Source: Aquatica leii (lineage: Eukaryota; Arthropoda; Insecta; Coleoptera; Lampyridae). Taken from it: DNA of 64,000 nucleotides. Below, piece after piece: positions 34,439 to 45,009 of this stretch. The position numbers were made by a program, and so were the translations under genes. How positions within the stretch are numbered: the first letter of the stretch is position 1; the number at the start of each line of letters is the position of its first letter. The stretch spans positions 55,018,093 through 55,082,092 of the forward strand of contig CM069437.1 in NCBI GenBank assembly GCA_035610365.1. The letters are read 5' to 3'. The notes under the pieces are model-generated. The model was not told the origin of the DNA, did not search any database, and saw only the letters and a list, made by a program, of their open reading frames with translations.

Positions 34439-36285
34439 TTAAGAGCAATAAGGACAGATGTATCGTTCTTCCTTGTCTTCTTTCGTAAGACCGACACACT
34501 CGTCGTGTAGGTAGCATTCGCAAATAGAGCATAAATGCATATCTGCCACTCTATCCTGCTTACAAGCCTTACAGTACCAACTCTCTTTACTTTTTCCTTT
34601 CTTGGTTGGTTGAGGTTGGCAAGTTTTTTCTGGTCAATTTTTTATTACCCATTTTAGAACTTGATTTTTCTTTCGAACCTGAATTTTCAAAAATGTTTTT
34701 CGTCACCACTTGCGCTCTACTATTAATGGCTGGTTTTCGGTTCTTAGTTGTAGCTTTCCGCGTCATATCCGGTGTCTCTAGCATTTCGGAGAACGAAACA
34801 TTTTGATTTTGTTCAGTTTCATTGTCCGAATTTTCAATCGACGACTCATCAGACACTGATGAGTCACTGCTACTAGAATCACTGTAATTATTATTAATAT
34901 ATCGTCTTGGTGCGCAAACCCGACGCTTTGTGACTCCTTTTGATGGACCAGGTTGGGGCGATGGTGTTTTTTCTCGATTTTTTGCACATTTGGCACATAA
35001 TTTTCAGCATCGGAATCATTCTGTGAATTATGTCTTACTGGCGATCTTAACTGGTTTCTTATTTCTGGGACATTGGAAATATTTTCCCTTTCCGTGACGC
35101 TGCTTGGGGCAAAAGCTTCAATTGGTATTTTTTTGCATTGAAAGGATAAATGCCACACGCAGAAAATCCCGACTTTATATTGCTTGGAGTCATGCATTTG
35201 TCCCAGACTATTGAGAGAATACTTCCAAAGCGTTGTTTAGTTAAGGCACGATCTCTATGTTTAGCCCAAAACTTCAAAAGTTCGTCATCCCAATAATATT
35301 CGAATGAGCGGAACACAGCCTTGTCCATAGGCTGTAGTTCATGTGTTGTATTGCTTGGTAAGCAATACAACGTTATGCCCAACTCATCTGCAGCTTCTGC
35401 TATGGAATAGTCTAAATGACACTTTGCCCCATCAAAAATTAATAAGCAATGCCCATTTAACCTAAATTGCGCGAAATGAGAGAGCCACTGTTTAAATCCT
35501 TCAATTGTCATACTAGCCTTTTGTGTCATTATAACCTTGCTGCCTGGTGGTAAATCGTCTGCGAACTCCGGCTTCATTCGTTTACCCTTAAAAATAACAA
35601 AAGGGGGAATTGCATTGCCCATTGCGTTGCCACAGGAAACAACTGTGACATTTTCTGCATGTTCCTTAGCAACTAGATGTACTCTTTTCGCGCCCTTTTT
35701 TGCGAGAACACCTTGTTGATGATGTAAACCAAGTCGGCACCCTTTTTCGTCCATATTGTAGATAAACTGAGGTTTATCCAGGATGTCCAGCTGGATAAGA
35801 ATATCGCGAAGTTTATTAAAATGGTCCGTTACAATAAATTTGTTCAATTTCTGAGCCCTCGCCGGATTCATGTTTTGGGCTTTACGAACCCTGATTTCAG
35901 GATGCCTTTCAAAAAAGTGTTTGAGCCAAAATCGACCAGCCATCTCTTTTTTTAAACTAAATGGATTTTGGATATTATTTGCTTTGCAAAAATTAAAAAC
36001 ACAACGGCGTAATGTTCTCGCAGTTAAAGGATATCCTATTTCTGCCAGGCGTATTATTCGTCTGTAAAGTTCTTCCTCTTGTTCAGCAGCAATGACAGTT
36101 TTTCGGCCCATTTGACATTTTGCAGTCTTTCCTTCTTCCACATAATCTCTTAAAGTCCTTCGAGAAATGTCATACGTTTTACTTGCCGTACTGACAGGCA
36201 TGCCATCTTGTATAGCTTGTATCGCATTTTGTAAGGCATCGGCACTCCAACGTCCCCTTAGACCTCGATTTCTAGTTTTAGGCAT
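34439..36285 (-). pseudogene. Pogo/jerky-type transposase with PHD finger
   Basis: DDE transposase. From M at 36285: psq-type HTH (AIQDGMPVSTASKTYDISRR), a CENP-B-like DNA-binding region (FWLKHFFERHPEIRVRKAQ), then a DDE_1 core with IYNMDEKGCRLG (first Asp), LLIFDGAKCHLD (second Asp) and LQPMDKAVFRSFEY (third acidic residue). The frame is open for 408 codons. A one-base slip in a T/A run near 35127 breaks it. The sense then continues IEAFAPSSVTERENIS, slips again near 34930 to RRYINNNYSDSSSSD, and once more near 34590 into a C-terminal PHD finger (WYCKACKQDRVADMHLCS ... CPYC) ending at 34439. The catalytic domain is intact but the tail is frameshifted. Confidence 0.88.
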
Positions 36286-36343
36286 AATTATTATGCTGAA
36301 AATAAATCAACAATCAACTTAAACCCATCAAAAAGCTGACTGG

Positions 36344-36373
36344 TTAGCAATAACGCCATGGCGTTATTGCTAA
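36344..36373. repeat. Perfect 30-bp palindrome of pogo subterminal motif
   Basis: TTAGCAATAACGCCA is followed directly by its exact reverse complement. It lies 60 bp upstream of the transposase start and contains two head-to-head copies of GCAATAACGCC, the motif repeated in the TIRs. It is probably a transposase binding site or promoter operator. Confidence 0.85.
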
Positions 36374-36399
36374 ACCCTTATGGTGGCGGTATTGCCAAC

Positions 36400-38742
36400 G
36401 CGCACATGTTTGTAAAAAAGCATGGTTTGCCAAAAAGAAAAAAACATAAAAAAATCTGTATACTGCCTCAGATTATCACAAAAGTGCCCTAAATATGTAG
36501 TGCATTTAAAAAATAACTTACTTGTAATTATAATACAACACAGCACACGATATTTGAAAATTTTTTTTATAAGCAACCAGTAAATAGCGACCGCACGTGA
36601 CAAGAGATGCGTTACGACTAAGAATTCGGACCATAGACTAACAAATCTTTGAAGAATGCATCTAAGCCCAACCAGGGCCTGGAAACTCTCCAGCCATATT
36701 TGAAGACAGACTGTTAGAGCAAGACAGAAATAAAAGTTGGAGACACTCTCACTAGAATGCGCTGTTTAAAATTTTTTAGGGACTACTGGGGATTTTTAGT
36801 TTCTTTAGGTTGTTTGTTTTTTGTTTAATAAAATTATATAATAAGTATATAGATGGCTCATGAATGTAGCTTTTTGTGCCTACTGTAATGTTGGTTGCAT
36901 TACTTATTACTTTTTTCCGTTTTTTGCTTTATTACTTGTCCCCCCCCTACTTGAATACTTTGAGTTTGAAGGCCAAGAGATGTTATTAATGCTGACGTGC
37001 ATTTCTTGAAAAAAATAATTCGACACCGTAATTTTTATAGATGTTGGTCACTAATAACATTATTTAAAAAGTTAATACTTTCATACTCTCTTGAATGAAA
37101 ATTATTTTTAAAAATTTTATACAAAGATTACTATCACGTCAAAAACTCATATTCAACAATAACTAGTTTCATTTTAAAATTGGCGAAAATTTAATTAAAA
37201 GTCATTTGTTCGTTAAAAATTAGCCGGTTATTCAATAATCGGTACTTTCTTCAAATAATTAAACGCATCAAAATAAACCGTTTAGTTTTATGTAAACGTA
37301 TGGCAGATTATTTTTTGACATTTTACAATCATTATAATAAAATCTAGTTTGGGATGGTTGTTTGTTTATATTTATCTAATAGCACAAAACTATTTAAAAT
37401 AGGTAAAAAAGATATAATTCAAACTTAAATTTCATCAAAAAGGCTTCTACTATATTTGTTTTTGCTCTTTACTTAGTTTTTCATTTACTGCATTGTAAAT
37501 GATTACACCAAAGTTAAGTTTTTTCTTAACCGATATTGAATAAAAATTGTGATTTTAGTCGGTTATTTGTCCCCCATTTATGGTTTTAATAAAACAGCAG
37601 CTTATATAAAATTAAGTTTTTTTTACATTAAGCCAATAAAGTATTGTCAATACTACAAAAAAATAATATTTGCTACACATATGTTTATTTGGCTATCGTA
37701 TACTGTTATCTGATATCTTGATAACGTAAATATTAATTATGCTGATGTCGCATTAGCATCAGTGTGTTGCAATGTTGCAATTAAACATGTGTTCGATCGT
37801 TAGTGTTAGTAGTGAAGTTCAATCTTAATTTCTGATGTAGTTTCTGTGCCCTAAATTTTAATGTAAATTGTTGCAAATATGAATAAATGACGTGCTTGTG
37901 TCGTCAGAAACTTGGGAATGGATAGACTTAACTCTGATTCCAACATTTGAAGATAAGTAAACCCTTGATAAGTTACCTACTGTACTATGTAAACGACTGC
38001 CATATAAAATAATTATTTTTAATTGATTTTTGTTGGTTGTATCGGGATTTATTTATTTATTATTATATTAGGTTGTTAGGTATATAACTTCTATTTTAAC
38101 ACTGCGTTTTGTGGGAAAGCTGAGTCTCGGAAATGTACCTATCATAAAAATATGTTTATATTACTATTGAGTCATTTATTGCAAATAAGGGTCGTTTTAT
38201 GAAATACATATGCTAAATTTAGGTAGTTGTACTCAAATTATATTTTTATTGTTCCCAATCTGTATTTTAAGCTTAAAATCTTTTTTATTACTTGCAGCTG
38301 CGTGAAGCATTTAGGAATAAAGAAAATACTGTTTACAAAGCAGTGTACTTAAATTGGTTTTTACAATTTTATGTTTATTCTTTTGATAATTATTTGAAAA
38401 CCGTTTTCAAATTTTTTGTTGTCATATATTTATAACTACCTCAACTGTGTGTTAAAATAAGTACAAATAAATCGTTTTATTGATATTTGTCGTTTACATA
38501 TCTGCATTGTAAGCTATAAAACGTCTTTTAAAATTTTATTTTTAGACGATATTTACAAGTAGGTACTACCCGGGCCGATAAATGCGATTATTTTTATTAT
38601 GTTTATTTACTTCGGATGGATCTTGGCATAATTTATGACGCCTCTTGAGTTATGGCACTTATTCGGAAAATTTTATGCAAATGGTCATTTTCAAATTTTT
38701 CATATGTATTTTTGAAGAATTACTTTCTTTAAATAAATATCA
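36400..38742. other. AT-rich non-coding stretch within the pogo nest
   Basis: No coding frame or repeat recognised. A small palindrome (GCTGATG ... CATCAG) lies at 37741-37762 and a C8 run near 36940. It could be host DNA, internal element sequence or an old insertion. Confidence 0.35.
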
Positions 38743-39576
38743 CTATAGTCCTCGCAATTTTACTTTCGATGCACGTCATTAACGTCAGTGACGTAGTTAT
38801 TCAACCATGTTGTCGGTATTATCATGTAAACTTACTCTTTCCGTACATTCTTAATATTACATTGCGATCTACGTTTTTATTAAATGTTTCTACATTCGTA
38901 ACAGGTGTACCTACTACGCTTACGTTTTGAGGAGATCTAAGAACCTCGTTGTTAGCAACCGCTGTACATACAGAAATAACTGTAGAATATATGTAAATTA
39001 AGTTTTTGTTTTAATAAGGTTTGTTTTTAAAAAGTTTGTTTGTTACAAATTTAATATAAATTTAAACGTATAATGTGAATAATCGGTAGACAAACTAATA
39101 ATGCTTTTCTATTAATTTTCACTTCCTTAAATAAACTCTTATAATTATGCTTATTCTAAAATTCCTTCGGTCACTGCACTAGTTTCCGCTAATAATGTTT
39201 GATCGGCAGATACTTCCGATGTAACTTGTATGTATTACCACAATTTAAACATTAAGTAAAAGGGTACTTCTCGTACAGCATTTACTGATATCAATGGACC
39301 ACCATTATCTCGTTCAAGCTCAAAATAGTACAGTTTTGTATCAAAAATAATTATAAAAAACAATGAGCACTTTGACATATTACTTTGACGTAAAAAACAC
39401 AAATTAAATTTGACAGATGCCAACAACGCTGCAACTTTAGTAAACACACCAACAACGCGACAAAAAAAAAATCTATAAGACAATTCGGTATTTATTTATT
39501 TTTTGCTATAAATAGGGTGGTATGAATTTTACGTCATTAATGACGTGCATCGAAAGTTAAATTGCGAGAACTATAG
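38743..39576. mobile_element. TIR element (CTATAGT...CTCGCAATTT), 834 bp
   Basis: About 42 bp starting CTATAGTCCTCGCAATTT at 38743 are mirrored at 39576 with few mismatches and include a shared CTTTCGATGCACGTCATTAA. A clean target duplication is not visible. Its minus strand carries a coding-like piece (YYFELERDNGGPLISVNAV, about 39340) with a stop soon after; family unknown. Confidence 0.75.
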
Positions 39577-40374
39577 TAGTATTATTTTTGCTGGAAAACT
39601 AAAAATAAATGTTTTCCCAGATAAAAAGATTTTTTCAAAATAGCAACTGCAAAGAAAAATAAGAAAAGCCGGTATATACGTGCAAAAACGTAACATTTGG
39701 CTCTTTTTTAGTAATTCGTTTCTTAAAATCATTTTCAAGGTACCTAGTATTTTCTTTAATAAAAAAATTGAAGTTTTTGTGGGTTTTTAAAAGAAAGTGT
39801 GCGTTACGAGCTAACAAAGTTTTAACATTTAATTTTTGAGCGTGAGAAGCAGAATTGTTCGCAATTCGCAAACGTTGAAATATTTCAAGTAGGTACATAG
39901 GTACCTATTTGCTTTAAATCTTTAATAACAACGTAAAGTTTATCTGTTTAATGCATTTTTATAGTCAGTAAACGCGTTTTTTCAGTATTAACAGATAAGA
40001 AAGTTACGGAAACGGTAATTATTAATTCCAGTTGAACCATGCAGCGCCATACAGAAACAAAGCGTGATAATATTTTTAGGGTAGAAACTTTGGTAAGTAT
40101 AAAGGAGTTATAATGACGCCGTCGACAAATTGAGTAAGGGTTGGGGGGGGGGGCTAGCCTAATAGGAGATTTTGTGGTAAGAGGGTTCGAGAATTTAACC
40201 AATCAAAAATAAGCGTTTTGAGAATTAAGTCAAAATTGTGAATAATTAAGGAGGATAGAATTTTGAACGGGGTTTTTAAAAACTCGAATGGGAAGCTAAA
40301 ACTGGGCAGTTGCTTATTTCCACTTACCCTTAAAATTAAATAATTACATAATTCAATTTTAAGCTAATCTTGTT
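39577..40374. other. Spacer with G11 run
   Basis: No gene recognised. GGGTTGGGGGGGGGGGCTAG lies near 40138. Two minus-strand open frames of 84-87 codons look like chance. Confidence 0.35.
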
Positions 40375-40543
40375 CCCATGTAGCACATCGTCACGTTACT
40401 TTCACAGAAACTCTGACGATTTTATCAGTACGTCACGACATCTTATAACGCTAAAGTAACGATTAGGTTACAGATTTTAACGAAAACCGCTCACTTTTCT
40501 TTATGGCGAAATCGTGACTATGACGTTACAAGTCGACTTTGCT

Positions 40544-40750
40544 ATTTCGTGACGTTTTCTCAACTTTTTCGAGAATGAGAAACGTGACGAAAGCGTTATA
40601 TCGCTACTGAAACGTTTAATAAACGTAAAATAGTGATTTTTTTCGCCATTTCGTGACTTTTTCTAAAGTTTTTCGAGAATGACAAAACGTGACGAAATCG
40701 TTATATCGCTACTGAAACGTTTAAAAAACGTAAAATAGTCATTTTTTTAG
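40544..40750. repeat. Two 104-bp tandem units in the element's subterminal region
   Basis: Units at 40544 and 40648 share ATTTCGTGAC, TTTTTCGAGAATGA and CGTTATATCGCTACTGAAAC with few differences. Similar GAAACG/ACGTTT clusters occur at the other end (42640-42880). Confidence 0.85.
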
Positions 40751-40849
40751 AGGTAGGTTTTTAAATAATAGAATATCAATAAGTAAACAATATGTAATAA
40801 TATAAAATAAAATACAGTAATAGAAAAATACATAATCATTCATAATGCT

Positions 40850-42061
40850 TTAGCTTTCTTCTAATATTGTATAATTCGCATCATTTTTCTTTTGCTGTAA
40901 CAAAAAAATAGTTTAAAAATTAAAGCATAGTTAAATAATAATTAATATTGTACAATACAGGGTGTTTACAAAGTGTCGGACTCACCCTTGTGGTAATAGA
41001 GGACGTTTAACTGAGTACAAAAATGTAAAAGAAAATTTGCTGTTAAGTCTTCTTACTTAAGATATATAGTCCTATTAGTTTTAATTAATTGATACTGGGT
41101 AGCAGACTTGTTATTTTGTATACCAAAAGTGATTTCACATGTCACTTTAGCAAACTAACTTGAAATCACTTTTAATTTAACAGAAGTAATAAAATACCTA
41201 CCTCGGATTTCATTCTGTCATACGTATGTTGCAATAAGTACTTTATTCTAGATTGCGTTTGTGTTATGGAGTATTGGGAGGTGCAAATTGAATTTATAAT
41301 AAGTTTTATTATTGTTGCAGACTTGAGTGGTTCCTTTCCATTCATGCCGGACCAGTTGCATTTATTTTGAAGGCTTAAATGAAAACAATGTTTAATTGCA
41401 TTTGCAATATGATCATCTCCATTTTTGCCTCCAATCGGTGATATCACTTCTTCCTTCAAACATAAAAATTTAAACATCGGTATATTTGCAACACATTATA
41501 AGTACTTACAAAAAGTTTTGAATTATTCTCTTCAATTAGAAATTGTTCAAATGACTTTAAATCCTCCAGAGTCGTGAGTGGCAACAAGTCAACAACTTCT
41601 TTTAACTCTTCCCTCTTGGACATGTTCGAAGTAGTCGATCCTGTGGCAGCTGTTAATGGTAGTTCTTTAAGAATTTTCTTTAACACCTCAAATTCACGCT
41701 TAGTTGCCATGACAAATGATTCTTTAAATATTAATAAAATTAGTTCAGTGCAAATTCCACAAAAAAAAACAACATATACCTATAAACCTTTTAAAAAATA
41801 AAAATTCTTTATTGAAAGTAGTCATTTGTAATGTAATTGCTCTTAATTCTTCTTTGATAGAAGCTAATTCTACAAAAAAAAACTATTTATAATTGTTATA
41901 AATTAATAACAAAGTGTGCCTTTACCACCTGAACAACTGCACCGAGTTGCTGCATACATTGGAGAAGCCTTGGCCCAGGAAACTTTGTTGTTTTTAAACC
42001 ACCATTCAGGAACTACTTCAACCTCCTTCGAAGCAGTAAATTCGACGACTATGAAATTCAT
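40850..42061 (-). CDS. DUF4806-like protein gene, intact five-exon model
   Basis: Protein of unknown function with a C-terminal DUF4806-like domain. Minus-strand exons are 42061-41929, 41869-41780, 41721-41510, 41453-41202 and 40894-40850. Every intron has GT and AG and every phase fits (1,1,0,0), giving 732 nt, 243 codons plus stop. The N-terminus MNFIVVEFTASKEVEVVPEW is a block I associate with DUF4806 proteins. A middle helix (LASIKEELRAITLQMTTF) looks coiled-coil. The domain runs LLPLTTLEDLKSFEQFL, then EEVISPIGGKNGDDHIANAI, then CNWSGMNGKEPLKS. Related genes are often found as transposon passengers. It sits alone inside a TIR element, and its unbroken frame contrasts with the decayed transposases around it. 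Confidence 0.75.
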
Positions 42062-42496
42062 AGTAAAAATAGTAAAACTACCAAAATAAAAAAAAATTAA
42101 TTAAAATACAAACCTTAAAAATCTGTTGTATGACATAAAGGCAAAAAGACGAATTTATTCTCAAAATAAGAAATCATTACCATTTTTGCAATTACTTTCA
42201 CTGTATTGATACTCTTTTACAATTGCACAATTATGAAATTCTAGTAACCCAATACGGAAAATACTTAAATCAGTTGGTTTGTTGTAAAATGTCAAATTGT
42301 GATTTTGTAAATGAGATTTCGCTTATTCTAATAATAATTATTTCACAGGATCATATAATCGGGTAATTGCATAAATGCTTCAATTTATAGGTTATGTTTA
42401 AAAATTAATTTTCACATTCTTATGTACATAAATATACGAAAATAAGAACACACAATGGTAATATATAGAAAATAGATCAGTAATCGACAAACTTAC

Positions 42497-42637
42497 CTCT
42501 TGTTCTTTTTTTTGCTTAATGCAAATCACTTTTTTAGGCAAAACACAACACGTGCTTCTAAAATATTCAGGATTCAAAAACAATTCAAAATTTAGTGGTG
42601 TCTGGCAATATTTACAAGGCGCATGCTCTACTTACGG
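42497..42637 (-). other. Possible Cys-rich exon upstream of the DUF4806 gene
   Basis: The minus strand is open over HAPCKYCQTPLNFELFLNPE and RSTCCVLPKKVICIKQKK, then meets a GAG|GTAAGT donor at 42497. Two CxxC-like pairs suggest a small zinc-binding module. There is no ATG in frame, and a stop lies just upstream, so an acceptor would be needed. It may be a 5' exon of the same gene or a separate one. Confidence 0.3.
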
Positions 42638-42913
42638 TTAACGTAAAGACACGGATTTCCATGCATTTACGTGACAAATTCGATAAGTTTACATGTAACG
42701 TTTTATACACATATAATCCTAACGATAATGTGAAGAAATGACTTAGAATGTATTCACGTTTTATACACATGTAATTGTAACGTTAACGATACAAAGAAAC
42801 GTGAAGAAATTCAATCGAATTTATAACGTTTCAAACGTCTCGATTTAATTTTCACTAAATCTTGACTTTTCCGAGACATTCCTCAATTTCGTCGTGACGT
42901 TGTGCTACATGGG

Positions 42914-43392
42914 TTTCCTCAAACTTATTTTTTTAGTGTTAAAAGTGAAGTGTGCATTAGAATTTGTTTAATTTAACAATTTTGATAAAGTTTGTGTAGT
43001 TATTAAGTGACAAATTGTTAAAAAAATCGTGCACTGGTGTTCGGTGAAAGCCCAGCCGCAGTTCTGGTACCTACTTGATCATCAAGTTAAGGAACAGTCG
43101 TCTAATAAAAAAGGTTAGAAATTTAGTTAAATTTATAGCGATGTGCGTTTGTATTTTATTTGACTATTGTACACGAGATGCGATGAATTGAGATACATGT
43201 TTAACGCAAGGATAATTATCTAAAATCCATCTTAACCACTCTTAACGTTGAACAAAGTTTTTTTTATTGTCGTTATTGAGAAAGCAAATTTCAGGGCAAA
43301 ATTGACATTTTATTCTTTGGCAATTGAGGTGTTACTTATAAAATTTTGTTATGCTTTTTTTTGCACCGAAAGATCATCCTGAGAATATATGT
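42914..43392. other. Spacer between two TIR elements
   Basis: No recognised feature. Confidence 0.35.
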
Positions 43393-43401
43393 AAGTATTT
43401 T

Positions 43402-44623
43402 ACCCAGGGGAAGTTAGCCATAACTTTTCATCCATAGATTTCTACCGAGCGCGCACCGAACGCACCTCTTATTTTCAATTTGAAAGATGAATTTCTTGAG
43501 AAAATTTCTTAGTGAATCGATAGTATAAATAGTAGACCACAAAACAATTAAATAATTGCTACAATACTTTTCCTTTAAAATAAATCAATCATAATTTCAA
43601 AGAAGTTGTTGCGCGTCTTCACCTAAAATTTTTTCTAACTCAAAAAGTATGTTTTTTATTTCAATAATTTTTTTGCAAAAGATGAATGGATCTATAATCA
43701 ACACAATATCAAATAATTGGAGGGGTGTTTTTTGTTTAAAGGAAATTATTCAATTTCAAACTGCAGCCATAACTTCACGGTATCCGTCACGCGTGTTCGC
43801 CTAAAATATTTTCTATCTCAAAAAGTACGTTTTTTATTTCAATAATTTTTTTGCAATAGATAAATGGATCTATAATCAACACAATATCAAATAATTGGAG
43901 GGGCGTTTTTTGTTTAAAGGAAATTATTCAATTTCAAAGTGCAGCCATAACTTTTCACCGTATCCGTCACGCGTCTACGCCTAAAAAATATTCTAACTCA
44001 AAAAGTATGTTTTTTATTTCAATAATTTTTTTGCAATAGATAAATGGATCTATAATCCACACAATATCAAATAATTGGAGAGGTGTTTTTTGTTTAAAGG
44101 AAATTATTCAATTTCAAACTGCAGCCATAACTAATTATTTGATATTGTATTTATTATAGATTCATTTATCTATTGCAAAAAAATTATCAAAGTAAAAAAC
44201 ATAGTTTTTGAGTTATAAAATATTTTAGGCGAAGACGCGTGACGGATACGGCGAAACGTTATGGCTGAAGTTTGAAATTGAATAATTTAAACAAAAACAC
44301 TTTTTCAATTATTTGATATGTTGTTGATTATAGATCCATTTATCTATTGCAAAAAAAATATTGAAATAAAAAACATACTTTTTAGCGAGAAAAAAATTTA
44401 GGTGAAGACGCGCAACGACTACATTGAAATTATGATTTATTTATTTTAAAGGAAAAGTATTGTAGCAATTATTTAATTGTTTTGTGCTCTACTATTTATA
44501 CTATCGATTTACTCAAACATTTACTCAAGAAATTCATCTATTATATTAGAAATATGAGCGTGCGTTCCGTGTGCGCTCGGTAGAAATCTATGGATGAAAA
44601 GTTATGGCTAACTTCCCCTGGGT
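43402..44623. mobile_element. Foldback element, 1.22 kb, 9-bp TSD
   Basis: Termini ACCCAGGGGAAGTTAGCCAT are mirrored and the match continues well over 100 bp inward (TTCATCCATAGATTTCTACC and beyond). The flanks carry perfect AAGTATTTT copies (43393-43401 and 44624-44632). The inside holds about three direct 178-180-bp units (at about 43590, 43770, 43950, each with AATTTCAAACTGCAGCCATA), then inverted partial copies from about 44140. This is the architecture of foldback elements; a 9-bp duplication also fits Mutator-like elements. No coding. Confidence 0.9.
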
Positions 44624-44644
44624 AAGTATTTTAGTTAAAATCCA

Positions 44645-44835
44645 TTTAAGCGCCGACTTCAAATAACTTACATTTTTAAAATCAAATTAATTTGTTTAAT
44701 GAACGATTTAAGTTTTTGAAATAGCATTAAATAAAATTTCTTACCTTTAGTAGATAGTTTTGGAAAGTTTTTTCTGTAAAACTGTTATAGGATTATCAAA
44801 AAATGCAAAAATTTTCATTATTAACCAGTGGTTAT
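44645..44835 (+). repeat. About 190-bp dispersed repeat, copy 1 (partner at 52975-53180)
   Basis: Shared blocks include ACTTCAAATAACTTAC, TAGCATTAAATAAAAT and AAAACTGTT-TA-TATTATCA in the same order and orientation. Identity by eye is about 80 percent. One copy lies just upstream of the THAP transposase, the other upstream of the recombinase fragment. Confidence 0.8.
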
Positions 44836-45009
44836 ATATTCCTATAAATGATGGGTGTATTGCTTTCATTTAAATCTCCCTAATCTACTAGAATTAGATT
44901 TAGTGCCAGTACAATAATCTATTGAAATGTAGTTTTTTTTGTTAACTTTGAGTAATAGGTAAGGTAAGGTACTTATGTTGGAATTAAATTTCAGTTATAT
45001 TAACTACAA

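Larger units (their letters stand above)
40375..42913. mobile_element. CCCATGTAGCAC TIR element carrying a DUF4806-like gene
   Basis: About 21-bp termini: CCCATGTAGCACATCGTCAC at 40375, mirrored at 42913 as CCCATGTAGCACAACGTCAC. Length is 2,539 bp. Both subterminal regions are crowded with AACGT/ACGTTT motifs, including a 104-bp tandem duplication at 40544-40750. The only gene found is the DUF4806-like gene on the minus strand; no transposase motif is visible, so it may be mobilised in trans. No clear target duplication. Confidence 0.7.

Noticed and set aside
34606..36067. Plus-strand frames of 60-66 codons
   Set aside because: Shadows of the pogo transposase on the opposite strand.
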